DNA of 64,000 nucleotides from Gammaproteobacteria bacterium (GCA_026706935.1 JAPOXV010000026.1:1207721-1271720), one strand, 5' to 3'; numbered from the stretch's first letter, positions 36,052 to 45,097 are shown. Notes: generated by a model not told the origin, from the sequence alone. Made by a program: numbers and translations.

Positions 36052-36678
36052 ATGGGGACAGGTTTGAATAGGTTTACACTGACGCTGGCAGTTGTCGGCA
36101 CACTGTTGCTCTCAACTTCGTGCGGAAATAACGAAATACAGGAATTGAAAGCCCTGATTGAATGGAATCCAGAATATACGAAAAACTGGGCACCGGCCAT
36201 CGGTTCTTCATTACCACCACTCTCGGTCAAAGATACCAGTGGCAATACACCAAGCATCGACGACCTGACCGGAGAAAGAGGGCTTCTTATTTTCTTCGTT
36301 CGTTCTACAAATTGGTGACCGTACTGTAAGACTCAGCTCGTGCAGCTGAACGAACGATTCGACGCATTCCAATCTCTTGGTGTGAATATCGCCGCCATCT
36401 CGTACGACTCATATGAACAAAACGGCTCGTTCTCGGACGAACAGGATCTTAGGTACCCGGTGCTCGCCGACCAAGGTGCGTCAACGGTTAAAAGTCTCGG
36501 AATCCTCAATGAGGAGTACGAGGTCGGACATCCCGTTTACGGTATTCCGCATCCAGGCATCATCTTCGTGCTTCCAGACGCAACCATCAAGTTCAAACGC
36601 GCTATACCAGGTTACAAAGACCGACCAGATCTGGATGAACTGCTGGCTGCAGTTAGAGAAGCGTCTACCTCTAGCTAA
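36052..36678 (+). CDS. Peroxiredoxin-like (AhpC/TSA, thioredoxin fold) lipoprotein with in-frame UGA: probable selenoprotein
   Basis: The gene appears as two open frames, 36052-36318 and a continuation in the same frame, split only by TGA at 36316-36318. Read through, the junction is RSTNW-U-PYCKTQLVQLNER, matching the W-C-P-Y-C redox motif of the AhpC/TSA family, so UGA stands exactly at the first, attacking Cys, giving a U-x-x-C site (residues 89 and 92). The fold continues (VNIAAISYDSYEQN, YPVLADQGASTVKSLGI, YGIPHPGIIFVLPD). A hairpin typical of a bacterial SECIS follows the UGA. The N-terminus is a lipoprotein-like signal peptide (LLLSTSCGNN); TTG 36064 is an alternative start. Likely a periplasmic thiol-dependent reductase or peroxidase. 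Alternative: a point-mutated Cys codon in a pseudogene, less likely as the rest is intact. Confidence 0.85.
36333..36349 (+). promoter_or_regulatory. Candidate bacterial SECIS hairpin
   Basis: TCAGCT (36333-36338) pairs perfectly with AGCTGA (36344-36349), closing a CGTGC loop. The loop contains G and U residues as in known bacterial SECIS apical loops and lies 20-25 nt after the UGA, within the distance SelB needs. The stem is inside the coding sequence. Structure deduced by eye only. Confidence 0.6.
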
Positions 36679-36732
36679 CGACGCTCATTACACAGACGAA
36701 GCCTTTCGAATTACGCTAGTGACTGTGTTTGT

Positions 36733-37602
36733 ATGAAATCACGTCTGCGAACACATTTCAGAGCATCGATTGCTTTGTTTGGTGTACCCCTATTGGTCTC
36801 GTGTTCTGCGATCATGTCTGGTGTTACGAACAGTATTGCAGAAGATTTGTCGGCGGCGGTTTTGGGAAGTCCCGATTTTGGTGTTGTGGCGGAGGGCTTG
36901 CCTGCTTATCTGTTACTCGTGGATGCGCTAGTTGAAGGCGATCCTGACGATGCCGCGTTACTGAACACCGCAGCGATGCTCAATAGTTCATATGCGTCTG
37001 GATTCGTCGCAGAGCAATCGCGACGTGAATACTTCGCAACCAAAGCGAAGCACCTCGCATTACGAGCCATTTGCCGACACAGAACTACATTCTGTGACGT
37101 TGTAGACACATCATTCAGACAATTCACAGCTACAGTCGACGACGCGTCGATACGTGATATTGAATACCTCTATATCCTTGCAAGCAGTTGGTCTGGTTGG
37201 ATTCAAGTTCATTCGTCCGACTACGAAGCCATCGCTGAACTCCCTAGAGCGAAGTATCTAATGGAACGTGTCATTCAGTTGGATTCAGCTTACGCGAAGG
37301 GATCTCCATACATCTACATGGGGGTCTTCGCTACGTTTCTACCCGCCGCATTGGGCGGCGAACCAGAAGTAGGTCGAGAGCAATTTGAGCGAGCCATAGA
37401 GATAAGTGATGGTCAGAATCTCTACGCCAAATCGATGATGGCAGAGATGTATGCGCGCGCTATATTTGATCGCAAATTGCATGATCGTCTAGTTACCGAG
37501 GTCCTGGAAGAAGATCCCGATGCTGGTGAGCTAACGCTTCAAAACGTCGTCGCACAGAAACTCGCACTGCAACTGAAGGAATCGGCCGATGACTATTTCT
37601 AA
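36733..37602 (+). CDS. tatT: TRAP transporter TatT component family protein, lipoprotein
   Basis: 289 residues. Lipoprotein signal peptide with Cys in PLLVSCSAIM. The body is helical and matches the TRAP-associated TPR protein TatT: LLVDALVEGDPDDAALLNTA, AAMLNSSYASGF, KHLALRAICRH, DIEYLYILASSWSGWIQ and GSPYIYMGVFATFLPAALGG. TatT proteins form periplasmic trimers that bind the TRAP solute receptor. Its 3' end overlaps dctP by 14 bp, in a four-gene operon tatT-dctP-dctQ-dctM. Only 54 bp separate it from the peroxiredoxin-like gene upstream, so that gene may be co-transcribed. Confidence 0.9.
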   Translation: MKSRLRTHFRASIALFGVPLLVSCSAIMSGVTNSIAEDLSAAVLGSPDFGVVAEGLPAYLLLVDALVEGDPDDAALLNTAAMLNSSYASGFVAEQSRREYFATKAKHLALRAICRHRTTFCDVVDTSFRQFTATVDDASIRDIEYLYILASSWSGWIQVHSSDYEAIAELPRAKYLMERVIQLDSAYAKGSPYIYMGVFATFLPAALGGEPEVGREQFERAIEISDGQNLYAKSMMAEMYARAIFDRKLHDRLVTEVLEEDPDAGELTLQNVVAQKLALQLKESADDYF

Positions 37603-38608
37603 ACGGCTGTTTTTACGTGGTCTGATACTCACGCTGAGTATTGGATTGGCGTCCTCCATAGGCGCGGAGACGAACTTTAAGATCGCGACGGTTTCCCCCG
37701 ACGGGTCAGCTTGGATGCGAGATCTGCGCCGCACGACTAGCTTGATTGAAGCTCAAACGGAAAGCCGCGTAAGTTTTCGAGTCTACCCCGGTGGGGTTAT
37801 GGGCGATGACCGAGCAGTATTGCGGAAAATGCGAGCGCGTCAACTGCACGGTGGCATCGTTCAAACCGGTGTGCTCGAACCCATCAGTTCGGCTGTGCAA
37901 CTATACAACCTTCCGATGTTCTTTCGTGATTTCGAGGAAGTCACGAAGGTTCGAAGCACGCTGGATCAGATTTTGCTCCAAGATCTCGCAGATCATGGAT
38001 TCGAAGCGCTTGGATTCGTTGGTGTAGGTTTCGCGAATGCTATGAGCTCGAAATCGGGTACTTCAATAAGCGACGCTCGACGCCTAAAAGTATGGGCACC
38101 CAAAGGAGACGCAGGCGCGGTAAGACTTCTTGATGCGTTCGGGATCGTTCCGGTACCGTTGTCCATTGTTGACGTGCTGGCGGGATTGCAAACTGGTCTG
38201 ATCGATACCGTCGCTGTGCCGCCGACTGCAGCCATCGTCCTGCAGTGGCACACCCAGCTTGACTACATTCTTGACTTACCCTTCATGTATATCTACAGCG
38301 TATTCGTGCTCGATGCGCGCCAGTTTGCTCGTTTAGACCCGAACGATCAAGAGTTGACTCGGAATACCTTTCGAACTTTTCTTTCAAGAGTAGAACAACA
38401 GAATTACGCCGATCACGATCGTGCGCTTGCAGCGTTGCAGAGACAAGGTCTAACCGTACTGACACCTTCTGACGAAGAGGTAGCGGAGTGGCGAGATGCT
38501 GCGAAGCGTGCAGCTGCTGCTTGGGTTGCGAGTGATATTCTCGTGAATGAGCACGTGAATCTGTTGGCGAAAACCGTGGCTAGCTATCGTGAGTCAGCTT
38601 CTCGATAA
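37589..38608 (+). CDS. dctP: TRAP transporter substrate-binding protein, DctP family
   Basis: 339 residues. Twin-Arg-free Sec signal peptide cleaved near SSIGAET. The mature start FKIATVSPDGSAWMRDLRR and later FRVYPGGVMGDDRAVLRKMR, GFVGVGFANAM, LKVWAPKGDAG and VDVLAGLQTGLIDTVAVPP are DctP/TAXI-P-type ligand-binding segments. Binds an unknown, probably carboxylate or organic anion, ligand in the periplasm and delivers it to DctQM. The partner TatT gene overlaps it; dctQ starts before it ends (20-bp overlap). Confidence 0.92.
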   Translation: MTISKRLFLRGLILTLSIGLASSIGAETNFKIATVSPDGSAWMRDLRRTTSLIEAQTESRVSFRVYPGGVMGDDRAVLRKMRARQLHGGIVQTGVLEPISSAVQLYNLPMFFRDFEEVTKVRSTLDQILLQDLADHGFEALGFVGVGFANAMSSKSGTSISDARRLKVWAPKGDAGAVRLLDAFGIVPVPLSIVDVLAGLQTGLIDTVAVPPTAAIVLQWHTQLDYILDLPFMYIYSVFVLDARQFARLDPNDQELTRNTFRTFLSRVEQQNYADHDRALAALQRQGLTVLTPSDEEVAEWRDAAKRAAAAWVASDILVNEHVNLLAKTVASYRESASR

Positions 38609-39062
38609 AGTCGCGATCGCACTTCGGTGGATCGGCAACGTACTACTGGTCGGGCTTTTCCTGACAATGCTGCTCGTCGCAGCGTTACAAGTGATTGCTC
38701 GTGAGTTCGGACTCGGTTTATATTGGGGTGACGACCTCGTTCGCATGGCTGTGCTATGGGTCACAATGGTCGGCGCGGTCGTTGCGATCGGTGATAGCAA
38801 ACATATTCGAATCGATTTGATCGACCGGTTCCTATCGGAATTAGCGAGACGTATCGCGTGGGCGATTTCATGTCTTGGAACCGCAGTGATCTGTGCCGTA
38901 TTTGGTTATTTCTCGCTCGACATGGTTGGCTGGGACTATGTTGACGGCACACCCGGCGTCGGTCGGGCACCAGCGTGGGTATTTGAAACGGTCATCCCCG
39001 GCTCGGCGTTCCTCATGACCCTGCGTTTTACGTTACAGGCGTTTCTCAAACCCGCCACATGA
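38589..39062 (+). CDS. dctQ: TRAP transporter small permease, DctQ family
   Basis: 157 residues with four membrane segments (LLVGLFLTMLLVAALQVIAR; WGDDLVRMAVLWVTMVGAVV; IAWAISCLGTAVICAVFGYF; VIPGSAFLMTLRFTLQAF). LYWGDDLVRMAVLWV and KHIRIDLIDRFL are the conserved family features. It overlaps dctP by 20 bp and dctM by 4 bp. Stabilises the large permease and docks the loaded receptor at the inner membrane. Confidence 0.9.
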   Translation: MSQLLDKVAIALRWIGNVLLVGLFLTMLLVAALQVIAREFGLGLYWGDDLVRMAVLWVTMVGAVVAIGDSKHIRIDLIDRFLSELARRIAWAISCLGTAVICAVFGYFSLDMVGWDYVDGTPGVGRAPAWVFETVIPGSAFLMTLRFTLQAFLKPAT

Positions 39063-40336
39063 CTTGGTTCGCGGTGGCGCTGCTACTAGCTCTCGCACTG
39101 ATCGGCATGCCGCTATTTGCGGTCGTATTGGCTGGCGCAATGCTCGGCTTTGTCGCATCTGGTGTCGATCTGTCGGTAGTGGCTCTAGAGGTCTACCGAA
39201 TTGCTGACACGCCATTGCTCGTTTCTCTTCCGTTGTTTACGTTCGCGGGTTATCTGATGACCGCAAGCAACTCAGCTCAGCGATTGATGGCACTGACTCG
39301 TGCGTTGTTTGGGTGGATGCCTGCTGGGTTGGCAATCGTAGGTTTTGTCGCGTGTGCGGTCTTCACGGCATTAACGGGTGCGTCCGGCGTCACGATCGTT
39401 GCAATCGGCGCACTCCTGCTCCCCATGCTGTTGAAAGCAGGATACGGTGAGCGCTTCAGTCTCGGAATGGTTACGACGTCCGGAAGCTTAGGCGTCTTGA
39501 TCGTACCCTCGGTTCCTCTGATCCTGTACGGGGTAATCGCCCAGCAGATCGATGTTGGCGTGTCATTCACGATCCCGCAACTATTTCTTGCAGGTATGGT
39601 GCCGGTACTTCTGATGTTGCTTGCGCTAGCAGGGTATACGATCTGGAGTCAGAAGGGAGTCGAACGTACCGAGTTTTCGTTTGCGGCTGTGAAATCTGCG
39701 TTCTGGGACGCTAGATTCGAAATCCCGTTGCCGTTTGTCATTTTGGGTGCGATCTATTCAGGATACTTCGCGATTTCGGAAGCCGCCGCGATCACCGCAA
39801 TGTATGTTCTGATTGTTGAGGTCTTCTTGTACCGAGAGGTCACGCTTCGACAGTTACCGAGCGTTATCCGCGAGTCGATGGTGATGGTAGGCAGCATCAT
39901 CTTAATACTGGGTGCGGCACTCGCGCTTACGGGCTATTTCGTTGATGCTCAAATACCTCAGCAACTATTTGAGTTTATCCACGAAAGGGTAAGTAATCCA
40001 ATCGTGTTTCTAATCTTGCTCAATGTCCTTCTTCTGGTCTTAGGCGCTTTTCTTGATGTGTTTTCGGCTACGGTCATCATGGTGCCACTCATTCTGCCAA
40101 TTGCGGTCCAATACGGAATTCATCCGCTACATTTAGGTGTCATTTTTATCGCCAACTTACAGATTGGTTACTTCACACCCCCAATTGGAATGAACTTATT
40201 CATCGCGAGTTATCGGTTTGAGCGGCCAGTGCTTGAACTCTATCGAGCGTGCCTACCTTTCATGGTTGTGCTCTTACTTGTACTTTTACTGGTAACCTAC
40301 GTTCCCTCATTGTCACTGTGGTTCCTAGACCGTTAA
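39059..40336 (+). CDS. dctM: TRAP transporter large permease, DctM family
   Basis: 425 residues, about 12 membrane segments. Family features: PLFTFAGYLMTASNSAQRLM, TALTGASGVTIVAIGALLLP, SLGVLIVPSVPLILYGVIAQ, FLDVFSATVIMVPLILPIA and IANLQIGYFTPPIGMNLF. Sodium- or proton-driven importer for the ligand bound by DctP. It ends the TRAP operon; galU starts 3 bp later. Confidence 0.94.
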   Translation: MTWFAVALLLALALIGMPLFAVVLAGAMLGFVASGVDLSVVALEVYRIADTPLLVSLPLFTFAGYLMTASNSAQRLMALTRALFGWMPAGLAIVGFVACAVFTALTGASGVTIVAIGALLLPMLLKAGYGERFSLGMVTTSGSLGVLIVPSVPLILYGVIAQQIDVGVSFTIPQLFLAGMVPVLLMLLALAGYTIWSQKGVERTEFSFAAVKSAFWDARFEIPLPFVILGAIYSGYFAISEAAAITAMYVLIVEVFLYREVTLRQLPSVIRESMVMVGSIILILGAALALTGYFVDAQIPQQLFEFIHERVSNPIVFLILLNVLLLVLGAFLDVFSATVIMVPLILPIAVQYGIHPLHLGVIFIANLQIGYFTPPIGMNLFIASYRFERPVLELYRACLPFMVVLLLVLLLVTYVPSLSLWFLDR

Positions 40337-40339
40337 GTC

Positions 40340-41182
40340 GTGATACAGAAGTGCTTGTTTCTTGTTGCCGGCTTAGGTACAAGATTCCTCCCAGCGACAA
40401 AGGCGATGCCGAAAGAAATGATGCCAGTGCTGGATAAACCCCTCGTTCAGTACGGGGTAGAGGAAGCATTGATCGCTGGGATGTCTGAAATCTGTTTTGT
40501 CACAGGTCGCAATAAGCGAGCCATTGAAGACCACTTCGACGACAACGTGGAACTGGATATTCACGTCAAGGACACCGCTCGTGAGGAGGCACTTAGCGGA
40601 ATCCGTGAGCTGATGAGCAAGTGCAAGTTTTCGTATACGCGTCAAGCGCAAATGCTCGGACCAGGGCATGCGGTCAAGCTAGGTCAAATCTTGACTGGCG
40701 ACCAGCCATTCGGCGTCGTGTTGTCAGATGATCTATGTTTCGGTACAGAACGCAATGTGCTTCGTCAGCTACTTGATGTCCATCAGAAATACGGATGTTC
40801 CGTCGTAGCGGTGCAGGAAGTTCCGCGCGACGTATCGGATCGCTACGGAATCGTTGCTGGCGAATTTCTTGAGGATGGTGTTGTCGATGTGACATCGCTC
40901 GTGGAGAAACCCGCACCTGCCTCAGCACCTTCTAATCTGGGCATCGTTGGTAGGTATATCTTGACGCCGGAAATTTACGATGCCTTGGATCGAATCGAAC
41001 CCGGCGTGAGCGGAGAATATCAACTCACGGACGCGATTGACGTGCTGGCCAAGGAACAGCGCGTTTTGGCATGTCAGTTTAAAGGCAAACGCTTCGACTG
41101 TGGATCGTTAGACGGGTTCGTCGCTGCCACGAACTACTGCTACCGAATGCGCTTCGGTAAGCTGCCTGTTCCAGAGTGTTAA
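40340..41182 (+). CDS. galU: UTP--glucose-1-phosphate uridylyltransferase
   Basis: 280 residues from GTG 40340. Nucleotide-binding start CLFLVAGLGTRFLPATKAMP then KEMMPVLDKPLVQYGVEEAL, with GVVLSDDLCF for metal, VSSLVEKPAP-type segment (TSLVEKPAPASAPSNLGI), GEYQLTDAID and C-terminal KRFDCGSLDGFV. Converts UTP and glucose 1-phosphate to UDP-glucose for envelope polysaccharides. It sits between the TRAP operon (3 bp) and the exbB-like gene (27 bp); it may be co-transcribed with either. Cytoplasmic. Confidence 0.94.
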   Translation: MIQKCLFLVAGLGTRFLPATKAMPKEMMPVLDKPLVQYGVEEALIAGMSEICFVTGRNKRAIEDHFDDNVELDIHVKDTAREEALSGIRELMSKCKFSYTRQAQMLGPGHAVKLGQILTGDQPFGVVLSDDLCFGTERNVLRQLLDVHQKYGCSVVAVQEVPRDVSDRYGIVAGEFLEDGVVDVTSLVEKPAPASAPSNLGIVGRYILTPEIYDALDRIEPGVSGEYQLTDAIDVLAKEQRVLACQFKGKRFDCGSLDGFVAATNYCYRMRFGKLPVPEC

Positions 41183-41209
41183 ACGCTCAACGTACGCGAC
41201 CGAACGACC

Positions 41210-41803
41210 ATGTTTGAACAATTAGTGGGCGGCGGCTGGGTAATGGTTCCCTTAGCCGTAGCTAGTGTCTTGGCTCTGGCGATCTGCTTCAATCGATTTT
41301 GGGCGTTGAGATACGAGTACGTGTTCCCGAGACTGGTGCAGGAGGCGCTAACGGCCGACGAACCGATCGAGATAGCTCAAGCTGAAGACCGCCCAAGCTC
41401 GCTTGAGAACGTCGCAAACGTCGTATTGAACCATCGGCACGAGAGTATCGAAGTCGCTGTCGCAGCGATGGAGGACATTCTGATTTCAGAGGTGCAGCGG
41501 TTAGAGCGTTACCTTACGACACTCGGTACCATCGCGTCTATTTCGCCGTTACTTGGTCTCTTGGGCACTGTTCTAGGGATGATAGAGGTCTTTCAAGCGT
41601 TAAACGCGACGGGTACACGAGACCCAAGCGTGTTTTCGGGGGGAATCGGTGAAGCATTGATTACGACTGCTTTCGGTCTCTGCATCGCTATTCCTGCTCT
41701 CATTTGCCATCGCCATTTCCAGAGACGTGTCGACGAGTTTACGCAGCAGCTGGAACAAGAGGGTCGCGTACTGATTGGCAGACTATTCATGGCTGAGACG
41801 TGA
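41210..41803 (+). CDS. exbB: MotA/TolQ/ExbB family proton channel
   Basis: 197 residues, three membrane segments: VMVPLAVASVLALAICFNRF near the N-terminus, LGTIASISPLLGLLGTVLGM and IGEALITTAFGLCIAIPALI, the last two with the family-conserved Gly/Pro pattern. Forms a proton channel with ExbD to energise outer-membrane or envelope processes. Start of the envelope block; its stop overlaps the exbD start codon. In Pseudomonas a similar exbB-exbD pair lies before lpxK. Substrate receptor not defined. Confidence 0.9.
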   Translation: MFEQLVGGGWVMVPLAVASVLALAICFNRFWALRYEYVFPRLVQEALTADEPIEIAQAEDRPSSLENVANVVLNHRHESIEVAVAAMEDILISEVQRLERYLTTLGTIASISPLLGLLGTVLGMIEVFQALNATGTRDPSVFSGGIGEALITTAFGLCIAIPALICHRHFQRRVDEFTQQLEQEGRVLIGRLFMAET

Positions 41804-42219
41804 TGCGACTTCGTTTGCGTGGAAAAGATGCGATAGGTATCGAAATCGCGCCGTTAATCGACATAGTTTTTATTCTGTTGATTTTCTTTGTGGTAACGTC
41901 GACGTTTATCAGAGAGAACGCGCTGGAAGTCGATCTTCCTGAATCGCACAGTACGATTGATGCGGCGACTAATGGAGTCGTTGAGATTGTTATCTCTGCA
42001 GACAACGAGATTCGAGTCGGCGAACGATCCATTCCCAACGCGACAGTTGACTTACTGAAGGTCGAGCTAGCCGCGTTCATGACTAATCTCGATTCAGACC
42101 ATGTCGTCGTAAGGGCTGACGCGAAAGCACACCACGAGACAGTGGTGCTCGCACTAGACACGGCGAATTTACTCGGCTTAAACAAAGTAAGCATCGTGAC
42201 GGTTCAATCAGATGGCTGA
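41803..42219 (+). CDS. exbD: ExbD/TolR family biopolymer transport protein
   Basis: 138 residues from ATG 41803 (GTG 41800 directly before it is possible). One membrane helix with the essential Asp in IEIAPLIDIVFILLIFFVV and a periplasmic domain (ALEVDLPESHST; HVVVRADAKAHHETVV; GLNKVSIVTV). Works with ExbB. Overlaps exbB by 1 bp and msbA-lpxK by 8 bp, so the three are translationally coupled. Confidence 0.92.
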   Translation: MRLRLRGKDAIGIEIAPLIDIVFILLIFFVVTSTFIRENALEVDLPESHSTIDAATNGVVEIVISADNEIRVGERSIPNATVDLLKVELAAFMTNLDSDHVVVRADAKAHHETVVLALDTANLLGLNKVSIVTVQSDG

Positions 42220-45097
42220 TCCCTCGAGACGGGACTTAGATACGTATCGCCGACTACTGCGTTACCTTCGCGGGAGAGAGTGGTACTTTGTCGTTGCGAT
42301 CGTTGGTTACATCCTCGCTGCATATTCCGAAGTCGTTTTCGCTCAGACGCTTGGTGTGATCGTGGATGTCTTCCAACCGGGCGCTTCGAGCTCCACTGTT
42401 GTTAGCGGTGGAAATTGGTTGACGCCACTACCTGTTCTTGCATTGGATCTCAAATTGGAATACTGGGTGATATTCCCGCTTCTGATTGGCGTCGCAGCGC
42501 TTGTTAGGGCGTTTGGTGCCATCGTCGGTGAGTATTTACTCGCGAATGTCTCGCTCAACTTGATACACCAAGTTCGATGCGACCTTTTCAATCGCTTGCT
42601 GGTCTTGCCAGTGAGTTATTTCGATCGCAATTCCCAGGGATCAATTTCGAATCGGCTGACTGACACTGCTCAGAAGTTGCGCGACACGGTCACTGAGGTC
42701 TTACGGATTCTCTTGCAGGACGGATTTAAGCTGATCGTTCTAGTAATCTTTCTGATAGATCTCAGCGGTCGACTTACACTGCTGTTTACCGTCACATTAC
42801 CTGTAGTTTGGGTCATCGTTAGAGTCGCATCCAAGCGATTTCGCAGCACGAGTGAGAGCATTCAAACCTCAATGGGAGAAGTTACGCAAGTCGGTCACGA
42901 AGCCGTTGGAGGGCACAAACTCATCCGCACATTTGGCGCACAAGAGCATGAACGTCAGCGCTTTTTCGATGCAAGTTTGGCGAATCGACGACAAAACGTG
43001 CGAATGGTTGCAACGAAGGCGATCAGTAGTCAGACCATTCAGATGTTCGTTGGCATCGTGCTGGGAGTCTTGATGGGTCTCTTGTTTTTGCCGGAAGTTA
43101 GCAAAGGTATGTCGACTGGCGACCTTGTAAGTTACATCGCCATCGCGGGCGTACTTGTGCAGCCGGTGAAGCGGTTATCTGATCTAAACGCCCGAATCCA
43201 GTCAGGTCTTGCCGCCGCGGATGAGATATTCGCACAGATCGATCAACCCGAGGAGGTGGATTCGGGAGACGCGGAAACTGAGACGGTAGCGGGCGCCGTT
43301 GAGTTCCGCTCGGTTTCGTTCGGATACGAACGTGGCGAAGAAGACGTATTGTCAGAGATTTCGTTTCGAGTTGAACCTGGTCAAACGTTAGCGATTGTTG
43401 GTGCGTCCGGAAGCGGTAAGTCCACGTTGGTGGAGCTTCTGATGGGTTTCTATCAACCTCAACACGGTGAAATCCTGATCGATGGCACGCCGACCCACGA
43501 ATTCACCAAACGCAATCTACGCAAACATCTGGCCTTGGTGAGCCAAGATATTTTTCTGTTCAACGATACACTCCATGCGAATATCGCATACGGCGAGTTA
43601 GGTTCTGTAACTGACGAGCAGATCGATACCGCATTAGAAGAGGCACGAGTAAAGCGGTTTGTCGATTCACTGCCACACGGACTAAACACGGCAGTAGGAG
43701 ATCGCGGTACAACGCTCTCTCGAGGTCAGCGACAGCGCATTGCGATTGCTCGCGCGCTGCTGAAGGATGCCCCGATTTTGATCCTGGATGAGGCGACGTC
43801 AGCACTCGATACTGAATCAGAAGCTCTAGTGCAATCCGCGCTAAACGAAGCAATGAAAGGCCGAACCACCATCGTCGTTGCACATCGCTTGTCGACGATC
43901 GTTCACGCCGACCATATTCTGGTGGTTGACGACGGTAGGATCGTTGAAGAAGGGACGCACCAAGCGTTACTCGGAAAACACGGACGCTATGCGAAGCTCT
44001 TTGAGACTGCCGATGGCGAGGCGGAGACGACACTTGAGGTAGAAGCGCCAGTAACTCGGGTAAGAGATGTCGATCCTGAACCCGTAGGAGCGGCCGGGAC
44101 GTTACTCGACGCTTGGTACGGCGACAAACGATGGGTTCGATCGTTCGCGCCTATGTCGTGGATGTACGGTAGATTGACACGCTATCGGCGACGTCGTTTA
44201 AGTGCTAACGCATGGGTGCCACCAGTTCCATTGCTCGTAGTAGGCAACATCTCTCTCGGAGGTACCGGCAAAACGCCATTGGTGATTTGGCTCGCTAATT
44301 GGCTACAGAATACTGGGAAGAGAGTTGGCGTGGTCAGTCGTGGTTACAAAGGGAGTGGTCGATTCCCGGCACTTGTGCAACCGGATTCTGATATTCTGGA
44401 CGTAGGTGACGAAGCGCCGCTCATAGCGGAACGCGCGAAATGTGCGATGGTTGTCGACCCGGATCGGGTGCGAGGGGTGAAGTATCTACTCGATAACCAC
44501 GATATCGATATCGTAATAAGTGACGATGGGCTACAACACTATGCGCTAGGGAGGCACTTTGAGATCGCAGTAATCGACGGTGCTCGTGGGCTAGGGAACG
44601 GCATGCTATTACCTGCTGGTCCGTTACGTGAACCGCCGAGGCGTCTAGGCGAAGTTGATTGGGTCATTTCGAACGGTGTGAACACACATGCGATCGGCAT
44701 GGTCGACGATGTCATGCACGTTGACCCAACTCGGTTTATCAACATCTTCTCACAAGAGAGCCTTAGTGTTACAGATTTCTGTGAGCGATTCGATAACGTC
44801 ATTCATACATACTCGGCGATCGGGAATCCAAGACGTTTCGAAAACACGTTACGCCAACTTGGATTCGCGCCTATATCGCATGAACTTCCTGATCACTCGC
44901 TGTTTCGGGAGACTGACATACAACACCACGTTGATGACGTCATCGTGGTAACGGAGAAAGATTGGCGAAAGATCAGACCATTGCGGTTTCAATCTGAGAA
45001 TATCTGGTATCTTGAGGTTTCGGTGACCTTTGAGCGCAATGTGGACGCGCGGCTGACGTCACTCTTTCGGTCTAAAGAAGTCGATCTAAACTCATGA
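42212..45097 (+). CDS. msbA-lpxK: Bifunctional lipid A flippase MsbA fused to tetraacyldisaccharide 4'-kinase LpxK
   Basis: 961 residues in one uninterrupted frame. Residues 1-about 600 are a complete MsbA-type ABC exporter: six membrane helices, then Walker A GASGSGKSTLVELL, signature LSRGQRQRIAIARALL, Walker B ILILDEATSALDTES and switch VAHRLSTIVHA. After a linker of about 30 charged residues, residues about 629-961 are LpxK: LLDAWYGDKRWVRSFAPMSW, P-loop VGNISLGGTGKTPLVIWL, SRGYKGSGRFP, DVGDEAPLIAERA and DDGLQHYALGR. No ATG/GTG/TTG lies at the junction, so a separate LpxK start is unlikely. MsbA flips lipid A-core; LpxK phosphorylates its precursor at the inner membrane. In E. coli they are adjacent genes; here they are one polypeptide. 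Confidence 0.93.
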   Translation: MADPSRRDLDTYRRLLRYLRGREWYFVVAIVGYILAAYSEVVFAQTLGVIVDVFQPGASSSTVVSGGNWLTPLPVLALDLKLEYWVIFPLLIGVAALVRAFGAIVGEYLLANVSLNLIHQVRCDLFNRLLVLPVSYFDRNSQGSISNRLTDTAQKLRDTVTEVLRILLQDGFKLIVLVIFLIDLSGRLTLLFTVTLPVVWVIVRVASKRFRSTSESIQTSMGEVTQVGHEAVGGHKLIRTFGAQEHERQRFFDASLANRRQNVRMVATKAISSQTIQMFVGIVLGVLMGLLFLPEVSKGMSTGDLVSYIAIAGVLVQPVKRLSDLNARIQSGLAAADEIFAQIDQPEEVDSGDAETETVAGAVEFRSVSFGYERGEEDVLSEISFRVEPGQTLAIVGASGSGKSTLVELLMGFYQPQHGEILIDGTPTHEFTKRNLRKHLALVSQDIFLFNDTLHANIAYGELGSVTDEQIDTALEEARVKRFVDSLPHGLNTAVGDRGTTLSRGQRQRIAIARALLKDAPILILDEATSALDTESEALVQSALNEAMKGRTTIVVAHRLSTIVHADHILVVDDGRIVEEGTHQALLGKHGRYAKLFETADGEAETTLEVEAPVTRVRDVDPEPVGAAGTLLDAWYGDKRWVRSFAPMSWMYGRLTRYRRRRLSANAWVPPVPLLVVGNISLGGTGKTPLVIWLANWLQNTGKRVGVVSRGYKGSGRFPALVQPDSDILDVGDEAPLIAERAKCAMVVDPDRVRGVKYLLDNHDIDIVISDDGLQHYALGRHFEIAVIDGARGLGNGMLLPAGPLREPPRRLGEVDWVISNGVNTHAIGMVDDVMHVDPTRFINIFSQESLSVTDFCERFDNVIHTYSAIGNPRRFENTLRQLGFAPISHELPDHSLFRETDIQHHVDDVIVVTEKDWRKIRPLRFQSENIWYLEVSVTFERNVDARLTSLFRSKEVDLNS

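Noticed and set aside
36340-36678. Separate 112-residue gene downstream of a short 88-residue gene
   Set aside because: Both are halves of one thioredoxin-fold protein in the same frame, split only by the UGA at the redox Cys position; annotated as one gene.
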